From: Saururus chinensis
Taxonomy: Eukaryota; Streptophyta; Magnoliopsida; Piperales; Saururaceae
Direction: 5' to 3'
Length of the DNA: 64,000 bases
NCBI GenBank assembly: GCA_035235625.1
Contig: CP141140.1
Coordinates: forward strand, 54,803,351 to 54,867,350
Both the position numbers and the translations under genes were made by a program. Every line of letters begins with the position of its first letter. The first letter of the stretch is position 1. Shown piece by piece: positions 35,740 to 46,540 of this stretch. The notes under the pieces are model-generated. The model did not search any database. It was not told where the DNA came from and was given only the letters and a program-made list of their open reading frames with translations.

Positions 35740-37334
35740 TTAATTGAGTTATCAAGGGAATCTTACTTATTTGATTCAACTCCAGAGTTTTACTTGATCT
35801 ATGATGGAGCTAAGTTGACGGGGAGTTTTTAGAATCAAAGAGGACTTTTGCAAATGAGATATTTGAATACAACTTTATCAAAAAAATAATTGGGAAATCT
35901 TCTTCAAGGTTAAGTTAGATAGTGATATATTTTTAAAAATTTGAAAAAGTAAATGAATATGTTGTCTCTTTAAAATCTATTCTAAAGGATAAACCTTTTC
36001 AATGCAGCTCTTGATTTCAAGGAACTTCTTTGAAGATTCATGGGAGATTTGTCACTAATAAATTTTGTGGTGTTTCCAAACACGACTTTGCTTCATCTCC
36101 ACTAATTCTCCGTTAGTCCTATTACAAATTTCTATCCAAACAACCCCTAAAGATTAGTCCTTGCAAATTTGCTAGTTTGTTCTTCATATAAATATTACAG
36201 AGCCGCTAAATTGGGTAACCATTAAGGCGTCCAAAGTTTGGCATGAGAGTTACGAGTGGGTAATCACTAATCAGCCATATCTGGTTTTGCAATATAATAT
36301 CAGTCAAAATACTTGATTTTCCAGCATTAGAAGACCCTCACGGAGAGACAAGTACAATTATTAGGCACGTTACATTTGTTGTTGTTTATAAAGAAAAGGG
36401 AAAAAGTGAAAATATTATGATTGCCTTCAAAAAAATAGAAATGTGAAACAATTGCTTGTTTTGTTTTCGAGGTACAATGATGAGGCAACAATTCCATATT
36501 CGAACAATGTGACCACTTATTGTAATTTACCTCTCCGACAGATTGAGGTGAAAGAAGAAACTTGTAGTCATTGATCCACATGGTGGTAGGTCACCACTGT
36601 CATATGATATACGAAAATGGGGGTAAATGAACATGTCGACCCATCTCTTCAATTTGGAAAAAGAGACACTTTAACGCTTGCTTCATTAATTCACCACATT
36701 GATATAGAATAAAGTGATTTTTTTTTAATATTTACCTGACCTGTATTTTATGACCAGTTCCAGCCCACATGGGACTCTAACATTGTACATAAGGGAGCAC
36801 TAATTTATATACATCAGTGCCCCTACCATGTCCGGAGCCCACGTGAGCTAGTCACGGGCCTCTGGTTATGGAAACCGGGCACGACACTCTCACTGCTCAT
36901 CTCTCATTAACATGGTAGGTACATAGAAGCGAATGCTGTTAAATTTGTTCTCTTCTAACATGGTACAAAGATGCTATCATTTTACAATGTTGGAAGTCGT
37001 ATGTAGCATGGTCATAGGCACTGTTCGTGGAGCCAGGAAAACATTTTACCTGTTTTTATATCTTTAGCCAAAAAGATTCGTGGGTATAAATTTAGAACTA
37101 ATTAAAGCCAGTTTAACAGCCCTAAGTTTGACTAATGTCCGAAAAACAAAACCTCTCTTTATATGCCTTAAATGCTCATTTGCTGATGAATCATTTTCTT
37201 TTCACATTGGGTGGGTATATTTATGGAATTCCCATATGCTGCTCTAGTACTAAATTCTTCCACAAATAAGTTCTTGAAATGCTTTTCTGCTGATACGAAT
37301 GCAATATTCTTTATATGTGATTCTTGGTTTCTTT
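35740..37334 (+). repeat. Neprosin repeat unit B, 5' flank
   Basis: Paralogous to 7100-8258 and then to about 11800-12233. The two pieces are adjacent here (junction near 36905, GCTCATCTCTCATTAACATGGTAGG), whereas in unit A 3.5 kb separates them. The small secreted-protein gene and the foldback element are therefore missing from B. It probably contains the promoter of copy B; I cannot pick a TATA box confidently (candidate CTCTTTATATGCC, 37153). Confidence 0.7.
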
Positions 37335-40300
37335 ATGGAGTTGGCGCACATAATACTACCATGCCTCTTTCTTCTTCTTCAACTTTCCAATGCTTTCAAT
37401 GTCTCCGAAGAAGAGCTTTCAGCCATGAAAAAAGCTTTAAAAATTCTCAGTAGGCCGGCAAATCACACCATTCATGTAAGTATTCCGAAGCTAACAATTT
37501 TCATCCTTGCCTTCATAGCGTCACATTTTCTCTACCTCAGAAGTCCTATCAAGTACTGATGGTGTTGGACACTTGTAGCTTAGCTAGAAACTAAGGTCAG
37601 TATGCCAAAGACGATTAACACAGTGCTATATGAGGCTTGTCCATATCTGTAACTTATGAATTTCACAAAGATTATGAGATACATGTAACATACATGTGGC
37701 ATGGTACCAAAATTAGTGAAATGTTTGCAAATTTTCGTTATTTAGGCGAAATGGGCCTAAACCATTTTTTTTCTTCTAAATTTTGCTTGCTTTGCTAAAT
37801 TTTTTTCATTTCCAAAGTCAGCCAAATTTACTATTGGTGCAAGTTATTTTTATGTTTTAGGCATATTAATTTTTAGTATTTTTTATTATTTAAAGAGAGT
37901 ATATTAAAACTTTTTTGAAAGAAATTGGGCCAAACCTAAAAGAGTTTTTTCCATATTACACACGAAAAGGTACTGAAAGGCGGACTTTGTTATTATGGGT
38001 ATAGCAAGTTGTAAACTTTGAAGCATGTGGATACATAAATGGCTTAGCCAATAACCATTAAGCTATCTTTGCGCTATCTTGCGTACAACATTAGCTTACA
38101 TTATTCTATTTTTATTTCACTTTGCCAAGTAATATGTTAATCTCATGTCCTTACACATAGACAAAATACGGGGATACTTTTGCCTGTGTGAATGTGAGCA
38201 AACAACCGGCTTTTGATCACCCTTCATTGTTTGGTCACAAGATCCAGGTACTTTTCTTCTTCTTTATTTTTTTTATGTCCAGGTCGTTTTCTTTTGTGTT
38301 CACTTCTTTCCTACAAAACCTTTCATACCCTTTCAATCATCTCTTGTACAGATGTGGCCTTCATTCCATAAACCAGCAAGAGTAAAGGATGCTCAAAAGA
38401 CCACTACTCCAACATTGGAGCTTCCGGGAGGGGGTTGTCCTGGTGGAACCATTCCAATCAGACGTACTACCATGGAAGACTTATTAAGAGTCAAATCACT
38501 CTCAAACTTCGGAAAGAAATATACAAAAGAGAGCAATAATATTGTAACAGATTCAGATAAGGGTCCTTGTCGGGTATGTCATCTCTAATATATTTAAATA
38601 GTAAGAGGAGCTTTTAAACATGGTCCAGAAGACCCATAAAAATTATCTAAGCTATTGGATATTGAAGTGCTTTTTGTGACTTTATATGGCCAAAGGTTGG
38701 GCCACTTAGGCTAAAGTATGATATGATATGAGATTTATATTCATATTGTTTCATAATAAGTGTCCTATTTGGTTTTTTTAAATAAACAAAAATTTTAAAA
38801 ATCTTAGAAAACCAACTGAGAATTTTAGTTCATTTTGGTAAACTAAATAGGACATTTATCATGGGATGGAGGTTGTACAATCAAAATTTGTCAATTTATC
38901 ATCTAAATGTCTCAATTCGTAACGTGTATTTTAGCAGTGGGCAACTGTTAATTCTTGGACTGGTAACTACTATGGAACTGAAGTATCGATGAATGTGTGG
39001 AGTCCACAAACAGAAAATAATCTACAATTCAGTCTTTCTCAGATCTGGATATCCGCAGGAGCTAACCTCGAGTTGAATACTATAGAAGCTGGATGGACAG
39101 TAAGTCAACTTCTCATTTCCATTTACTTATGAAAGATGAACTTCGGTACACAACAACAATCGAACAGAAAAGAAAAATTCTTCAGTCACGTCAAACTTGA
39201 CAAGTGATAAATTAGTTACTCGTGTACACTGTTTGCATGATGAAGTAGCTTCATCACATGAGAACCTTTATATCAATGGAGCATAACTCCGTTGAAAAAA
39301 ACACATATTCGCATACTTGTTGCAAATATTTCTTTTCATTATCAGAATTGTTTTCCTTTTCTTATTCAGGTTTATGGTGATTATTTTAAAGATCAACATC
39401 CTCGTCTGTTTGTATACTGGAAGTAAGATACAAGTCTTCAAACATGTGATCGTTCGTCTTAACGATATTTTTTACCAAAAAATTAATATATAGTTTTGTA
39501 TAATTATTTATATTAGGCAGATGGTTACGAGGGAACTGGCTGCTACAATCTACTATGTCCAGGTTTTGTGCAAGTCAGCCAGAAAATATATGTAGGGATG
39601 GCCATGGAACCGGTTTCCACATATGCCGGAGCCCAGTTTGACATCAAATTCCTTATTAGGAAGGTATGGTGTTCATCTATTCCTCTATTGAAAGCTTGAG
39701 ATGTACGTACTTCGTTATTTGATGCTTGGATTCCTCGAGCTGTCCATATTGTGAAGAATTTGGTTGAATCCAATTAAATCACTGTAAATCAGTTTTGATT
39801 TAGCAATCTTTCGTAACGGGACTAATAAATGTTATCTTATTTTTCTTGGCCATCACCTATTTTTAAAGGTATAATCACAATTTTTACTTGCAAAAGAAAA
39901 AATGCGAGTGTGGTATCGATGGTCTGGTTATTGATTATGTTTGTGTCCTCAAGTGTGTTTATGTGATTCATAAAAGGGTAACCGTTTCTATCTAGCTAAA
40001 CTTTAGATGGGGAAAGAGAAAAAATAGGTCTTACATGATCCATGTTTCTCTGTCCAATCAAAATTTAGGGTATGATTCTTCCAAATTTTCAAAGTCATGC
40101 TAATAAAGTATTGATCGATCATTGGCAGGATCCTGAAACTGGGAATTGGTGGATATCGCTTGGATCTGAGCCAATTGATTATTGGCCCAAAGACATATTC
40201 ACCCACACAGGGAGATGCAGACAGTATCCAATGGGGTGGAGAAGTTTTAAATGAGAATTCTACTGATAGTTGGCCTCCTATGGGCAGTGGTCATTTTGCA

Positions 40301-40482
40301 GATGAGGGCTATTCAAAGGCATGCTACATGCGCTAGTTGAAGATCATTGATACTGAGGGCAACTCCTACACACTTCCACTGGATGCCCCACAATATGCCA
40401 ATAGTCCTTGTCTGTTATGGACGCTGGAGAGGCAGACGAGAGGAGTTTCTATTTTGGTGGGCCTGGTGGTGATCAGTGTTAA
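37335..40482 (+). pseudogene. Neprosin-family peptidase, copy B (seven exons, several lesions)
   Basis: Exons, all phase 0: 37335-37475 (signal peptide MELAHIILPCLFLLLQLSNA, then SEEELSAMKKALKIL), 38161-38247 (GDTFACVNVSKQPAFDH), 38352-38573 (activation-peptide part: LELPGGGCPGGTIPIRRTT), 38938-39099 (WTGNYYGTEVSMNVWSPQ, SLSQIWISAGANLELNTIEAGWT), 39370-39423, 39517-39663 (GTGCYNLLCPGFVQ) and 40129-40482 (DPETGNWWISLGSEPIDYWP to FYFGGPGGDQC). Total is about 385 codons, the normal neprosin length; the product would be a secreted glutamic peptidase. Lesions: the intron 5 donor is AAG-TAAGAT (a G appears lost, so use of GTAAG shifts frame); a one-base gain lies near 40211-40213, before DADSIQWGGEV; TAG at 40334-40336 follows CYMR; and another indel lies near 40405-40415. 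The IEAGW Glu is kept. It could be transcribed, but a full-length product is unlikely. Confidence 0.85.
38741..38874. mobile_element. Stowaway-type MITE in neprosin B intron 3
   Basis: Inverted halves TAAGTGTCCTATTTGG and CTAAATAGGACATTTAT, with right end ATGGGATGGAGG. It is at the same position as the MITE in copy A, so it predates the unit duplication. Confidence 0.65.
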
Positions 40483-40529
40483 ATTGGACTACATTGTAAT
40501 GATGGCCTTTACTAATCCACAAGGATATA

Positions 40530-40632
40530 TTTTCTCTGTCTCACACTAATAATTTTATTTATTTTTTAAAATAAATTAAAATTATTTTATTCTAAAAAAT
40601 TAAATAAAGCCATTAATATGAGATAGAAGGAG
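40530..40632. mobile_element. Stowaway-type MITE just after the neprosin B stop
   Basis: The left end CTCTGTCTCACACTAATAATTT is the inverted counterpart of AAAGCCATTAATATGAGATAGAAGGAG at the right end, which is followed by TA. It begins about 47 bases after the TAA at 40480-40482 and contains AATAAA at 40570-40575, which could serve as a poly(A) signal. Confidence 0.6.
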
Positions 40633-40639
40633 TATGTTT

Positions 40640-41505
40640 GATAAGGGTGGATTCTTCTAAAGATTTTCATGCATATGCAAACATGCTCTTTCTTACATGT
40701 TTCTTAATCATTTGAATAAGGCCTTAATTATATTTGATTTATATGGTATTTACTTGTAATTAGAGGCTTATAATGGGATGTTAGTGGAAATTTTCTAAGA
40801 AATCCGAAAACAGATGTAGATGCCCTGCTCGTTGAATGTGCCAAAAGAAAATATTTCTGACAAATTTATGAAACTCGTAAACAGTTATGGATTCTCTGCA
40901 GTAATCAATTGGCCTCAAAAGCTCCTAAGAGAGGGCCATCACTATATCAGAAAGCAAAGTCTTACTCTTAAATAATACGAACAAATCATATTAGATAACA
41001 GTAGCAGATCCAAGATGTTCATAACATCCTTATGAACTCTTACCATTGACCTTTTTCTCGAAGTATCTGATCCAATGTAGTTTTCGAATTTCCAGGGAAG
41101 CATATACTTCTAGAATTTGGATCTGCAATAACAGGAAGAATGGATATTTTTATGCAGGGCATCCATGAAAAGGAGCCAAGGGCAAACCACAACTAAATTA
41201 AGCACAACATAGAGATGGAACTAAGCAGGACAAGGAAGAGAATACATATAAAATGCCAAGAGGAAGAGGACTTGGTGCAAATATGGCGCAAATAGTGGCA
41301 CATTGATCAATGGCAGTTATACAATTCATCTTACTTAGGTTTGTAGTCAATAATAAAATTATTATATTCATAAAAAAAAAATTAGCATGAGCCCAAGCAC
41401 ATATGTACCTACATGAGCTTGTGTATACCGAAGGGTTGGATTGAGATATGATGGCATGCATTAATAAACAGGTTTCACCTGCCAACCCCTTAAGTAACTA
41501 TACCG
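40640..41505. other. 3' flank of neprosin unit B, no gene
   Basis: AT-rich. The minus-strand frame 41198-41485 has no recognisable motif. No terminal repeats were seen. Confidence 0.3.
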
Positions 41506-41509
41506 TCGG

Positions 41510-42010
41510 ATCGCAATATGGCTCACATGTGACTGATTAAATTATTTGTTTACATTCGCATATAGTCATTTCCACACAAGTATTTGTTTTGAAAAATAAG
41601 ACAATTTTATGTTTATATTTTGATTGATTGCTTCAATTTTTTTTTGTAAATATTCAAAGTGGTTTCAATTGCGAACGACAAACCACAACTAAGCTAGCTA
41701 GGCACACCACGGATATGGATCAGGCCTCCCCCATCCCCTAGTTGGTAATATTTGAGGCCTAAGGCAAAATTTTATATAATATATTTACATGTAATATAAT
41801 AATACTAACATAATTAATTAACAATAATATCTAGTGAATTGCTCTATTTAAAAATCACTGAAGTCTGAGATTTAAAATTATAAATTAAGGTTTTACATAT
41901 GAATTTTACTGACATATCATCTTCTAAAATAATACTATCAATCAAGAGATATAACATATCTTTGTTATGAGTTGTTATAAAGAATGCACAACTTGAAATT
42001 GTGGGCAGAG
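41510..42010 (+). repeat. Segment duplicated at 2195-2690
   Basis: From CGGATCGCAATATGGCTCAC onward this matches 2195-2690. Here it follows the neprosin B gene. The left-hand copy contains about 130 extra bases (2697-2828) with tRNA-promoter-like motifs that are missing here. Confidence 0.65.
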
Positions 42011-42621
42011 GAGTTAAGATGAGGAGGATATTGTCCATTGCATGATTATACTATAAAATGTTAAGAAACTATGTGATCATTTATAACTTTTAATCTTACC
42101 GGGTATGTACAAATATACTCAAACATCCTAATGATGTAGGTTTTGTTTTGTAAGGGAGTTGCCCGAGCTCTACTGGAAGTAGTTGCAAGATCTTAACTTT
42201 TCATCTTAGGGTTTAACTTTTGATACTTCAATGATTTGTAGTAAGACTATAAGTATATATTGTACTTGTTCTTTTGGCTCGACCGATATGTGTGCACATG
42301 ATTGAAACATGGCTTGTCTTGGGAATGTTTTATTATTATAATATTAATAAATAATTTGATATCCATATGATAAAAATAACCATCATAGTTGTTGTAGATT
42401 CTATGGTTTGGTTTTAAATGGTCTAAGCTACCATGAAAGAATGAGAAAAAAAATATCGAAATTTTGCACACTTTGAGTAATTGATAAATGTTTATAAAAA
42501 ATCAAAGGTTTAAAGGTCGGCAGGCCAAGATTGAAAAATCCTTTCCACAGCTGATTTATAGGAAAGCTAGCCCTCACACATGTGCGGGCTAACACCCCTC
42601 ATATGTATATATTTATATAAA

Positions 42622-42625
<4 letters not shown>
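42011..42625. other. AT-rich DNA, no gene
   Basis: No gene seen. A short inverted repeat GCTAGCCCTCACA...TGTGCGGGCTAAC at 42565-42592 could be a MITE end or hairpin. Confidence 0.3.

Positions 42626-42686
<61 letters not shown>
42626..42686. repeat. (TA)n microsatellite
   Basis: About 30 perfect TA units. A poly-Tyr/Ile open frame across it is an artefact. Confidence 0.97.
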
Positions 42687-42692
<6 letters not shown>

Positions 42693-43855
42693 GATGTCTG
42701 ATAAATATGAGCATGGCGCATGCATAATTTTGTGAGTTGAAACATCATGGATTTTGAAAATCAACGCCTCCCGGGTGTTCCTTATATTCGGCTCACGCTG
42801 AGCGTGGAGCATAAAAAATGCTTCCCCTAAATTATTAAAATTAAATACAATGGTCTGTGTTACTTGTGTGTGTTACTCACGTAGTTGCACGACACTTTAA
42901 TCCTACAAACATAACCCCTTGTAGCCATAAAACAACCGAGGGCAGGAATTTTAAATTCGGCCTAAACCCCTTTTTTCACGGCTGCTAGACGATCATCCGA
43001 TCCTGAACCAAGTGCAAATACGCACTTGCTCGGGTTAACTTTTTCCCATATATGTGATGTTGCGAGTAATTTAATTTCTATCTTCTTATATCCTTTTCCT
43101 TTGTTGAATTTATTTAGCTTTTTTTTCCTTTGAAAAAATACCCATCCTTAAAGAAAGGTCTTGCAAACCGATGACAAAAAGAACCAAAAGGCAGTCTGCC
43201 ACCCGAGGTTGTTCACAATCAGATAAGGGAAGGATGAGGACGATTCATGAATGATAAAACTCAACCGTATCCTTGTGGCATCGGGATAATGAGATGAGTG
43301 GTCCCTTTGTTCTAAAAAACGTAGGAATAGAGAGGGCAGACAAAGGGCAGCAGCTCTACAGGCCCATCCCACATCCTGATGGGAAGCTTCATATTCCCAT
43401 GCCGAGGTTTATTTGTGGTTAGATGGTGCCTCCTCATCCTATACCAAACTTCTGTCAAATGATTGGCCATGGATTATATGTAGTCATTGTATTGTCATCG
43501 AATGAAAAAGATCTTTCATCTTGTCCTGATTTTTCTCTTCTTCGATGGGTGGTTGAAATGTGGGGCTGGCGTTGATGATTCGTGTTGTCTGCTTCTTTTG
43601 AAGATTTGTCTCTTTGATACTGACTCTTTTGACCTGAATGATGAAGAGAGCCCATTCCTCGTGAAGGCTAGCTTCTGTTGAGATATGGAAATAAAGGACA
43701 GCCATCGATCTCTAGTTCTTCAACTTTTCCTTCTTTGGCTTATAAGTATGTCCTCAAGCACTAAATTTAGTTACTTATATAATCTACTGATAGTACTTTA
43801 GAACTAAAGCCAACCATGGGTCCAGTCGACTTGTTTTTAGTTTTGTACAGTTGTA
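42687..43855. other. No gene recognised
   Basis: Minus-strand open stretches at 43148-43372 and 43455-43705 have ordinary composition but no motif and no consistent splice sites. They are left uncalled. Confidence 0.3.
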
Positions 43856-43976
43856 CTCCCTCGACTCACTTCCATGTCTTGATTGCTAAACAAAAATGAA
43901 TTAATTAGTTCATTTTTTAGGTTATATTGATTTTGCAGGTTGTGCAATCGAAATTACTGAAGTAAGATGGAAGGAG
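43856..43976. mobile_element. Stowaway-type MITE
   Basis: 121 bp. Left end CTCCCTCGACTCACTT; the right end AAGTAAGATGGAAGGAG is its imperfect inverted repeat. TA target duplications lie at 43854-43855 and 43977-43978. The interior is AT-rich with no coding. Confidence 0.8.
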
Positions 43977-44743
43977 TATTTGGTACTGCTTAAAAATATT
44001 GTTATTGATGTGACTAATGTCATAGAGAAGGCCTTTGAAATTTTTTTTCTGAATCCAGCTCCATGACCTTAGAGTCTGTGACCATTGTATATAGGACTCT
44101 TATCAATATTGTACATAGAAGTTAATGTAATACGTAATTACCAGGTGACCATGCTCGCACCATGTTATATAGGTATGTACCCCATTGGGCCTCTATGCAC
44201 TATATTATTATACTCATGGATTTTGGTCACCCAGGCAAGCTAGGCGAGGTGAAACCGTGAAAGCCTTATTCCTAAGTAGCGTTATGGATCACCTAGTCCT
44301 CCACATTGAGAGAGCCTGTGGCATTAGGCCATGTCAGCTCTGCATAGATCGACGCCACTTTGGACTACTGGGCTATTGCATTTTCCTTGCGGTACTGGCT
44401 TGTTGTTCATAGTCAAAAGAGTTTAGGGTTCTTGGTTGGACCTTTTGGACTGTTTTTTTTAACAACTTTGTAGTTGTGAAAATGGGAGCTACTAAAACGC
44501 ATTTGGTTGTGATTTTCACAAATTACACAATTAAGGAATACCACAATAAAAGACTCAATACATAATTAAAACAGTACCCTAGCTCTTAGCTTGTTTAAAA
44601 CACCCTCCTGCCCTATTCCACCTAATTAGGTCCTCAAGGAAGATGTTTAGAATTCGACTGCTCTCAACCCCACTTTACCCTCCTATTTGGTAATCATTTC
44701 CGTAAGACAATCCCTGTAGTTCCAAGTAGCAAAAGAAGATATA

Positions 44744-44943
44744 GCCCTCAGTTCCAAATTAATATATACTATTTGGAAAAAAAAATTATTCTATATTAAT
44801 TGCTTCATTTTTTCAATTTAAACAATTAGGTACTTAAAAAAAAGCATCATAAACTTATTTTTCCTTCTCTTAGATATGAGTTTTATCATTCAATAAAAAT
44901 AACTATTTATCTAAATATAATTATTAATATGGGATAGAAGGAA
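44744..44943. mobile_element. Stowaway-type MITE
   Basis: 200 bp. Left end GCCCTCAGTTCCAAATTAATA; the right end ATTAATATGGGATAGAAGGAA is the degenerate inverted partner. TA lies on both sides (44742-44743 and 44944-44945). Confidence 0.65.
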
Positions 44944-44949
44944 TATTTT

Positions 44950-45700
44950 ATATGAAGTAGTAAAAGTATCATGTGACCATGATGGAGTTCACCTCATCTT
45001 CCCTATCTCCAAGGAAGATGAGCTAAGGCAATGAACTTCTAGGGCTAAGCACTTTTTTTTGTTTTCAGTGAATGCTAGAACATGAGTGAATTTCCAGAAA
45101 AAAAATCAAAGGCAAAGACAACATCCTTGTTACCTTCCTCTCTTGACTAAGGCATGCTCAATCACCTTACTCCTTTACCCCAAAACTTATTTTTCAACCT
45201 CCTCCCTCTTAAAGAATGTAAAAACCTCTATCTAGAAATTTTAGAACTGTTGGCCCCCTTCACTTTTTCTCTACGAACTATGACCTCTATCAATGCCTAC
45301 TTTGAGATCCACCTAGTTTGAAACTCATTTTCTTTCAAATCCCACATCCCCAGTATGCATACCTCTGCCTTTTTGGTTTCAAAAGCTATTATTATTATTA
45401 TCCTAAAGATGCCCTTTGTTTTCTATAGTACATAATTGAAAAATAGTGTATCTCTATTTTCTTTAATGTTGGACGTCTCTATGCTTACCTCTTCTAGATC
45501 TAGGTCCGCCAAAATATCTCCGGCCATGCTTTTGGTATAAATGCACTATTGGAATGATTTTTCCCTATTTAACAATGGCAAAACTTGCTTAGTGAAGTCG
45601 GCAACACCTTTGTCCAGATCAGATTCTGCCAGCCAAGAGATTTCATTATCACGCCAAATTAAATTTTTTGGTATTAGACATTAGGGAACCGGCTAGTAGA
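44950..45700. other. No gene recognised
   Basis: CT-rich AT-biased sequence. It may include the upstream part of the LTR that precedes the element at 46.5 kb, but no TG start or target duplication could be fixed. Confidence 0.25.
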
Positions 45701-46124
45701 CAAATATTGTTTTATCACAGCACTAATATCGGTAGCTGGATGACTTCTACGAATTCAATATGCAAAAGGCTAGTCTGAATGGCTTGTACTATGTGGACAT
45801 CCCAACATGTACCTTCACATATCCCTTTGCCAGTGGAGATCTAGAACTTTATCTGTGTGGATTGGATGGTTTTGTTAACACATACCTACTCACGCCAGCC
45901 CGTGATTGGGACTCATAGGAGCCTAACCCCTACTACTCCTCAAGTGACAATGACACTAATGGGTTTGGATAAGCAAATACACATTTATCAAGATGAAGTA
46001 TGTGAAGATAAGGAAAAGTTGATTCCATCTGCTACCAAAGGAGTAGACCCCCACCAAACTTTGGCTAGCACTTTAATAGAGATACATACCAACTCCACCA
46101 AATGGCTAAGGCACCATTCATCCC

Positions 46125-46132
46125 TATAAATA
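46125..46132 (+). promoter_or_regulatory. TATA box of the retroelement at 46-48 kb
   Basis: TATAAATA about 400 bases upstream of the primer-binding-site-like sequence, followed by a CT-rich leader and a TTTATAATAGATC stretch, as in LTR R/U5 regions. Confidence 0.4.
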
Positions 46133-46528
46133 TATACTTCATTTCTCATTTTAGAGGTTGAGAAGTTTTCTCGAGCTCTCCTCTTGTGTGTTTCTCTCTT
46201 CCCCTCCTTTATAATAGATCCTAGTGTTTGTAATATTTTGCTTTAGTTTGTATATTAAAAAAGTGTTTTCCTTTGTGTAATTCTTCCATCCTTCTTTTTC
46301 TCTATCCATTCTCCTTATCTAAGATGATTCTAATTAGTATGCCATGTCATTGGAGCATAGTTTTAATCTTTGACATCAGAAAATTGAATTATTCTCATCT
46401 AAGAAAATTAGATTTAAGATAATCATGTTTGACTATGATAAGAGGCATGTTGTTAGATGCTTATTATGTGTTGTATTTTTTGGCATAATTTCACAACACA
46501 ACACTAGTTTCTCTTGAGCCTGGTTAAT

Positions 46529-46540
46529 TGGTATTGGAGC
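46529..46540 (+). other. Primer-binding-site-like sequence (initiator tRNA-Met type)
   Basis: TGGTATTGGAGC differs from the common plant PBS TGGTATCAGAGC at two positions and is followed at once by the start of the coding relic. Confidence 0.45.

Noticed and set aside
42567..42812. 81-codon minus-strand frame
   Set aside because: It is a run of Tyr-Ile codons from the (TA)n microsatellite.
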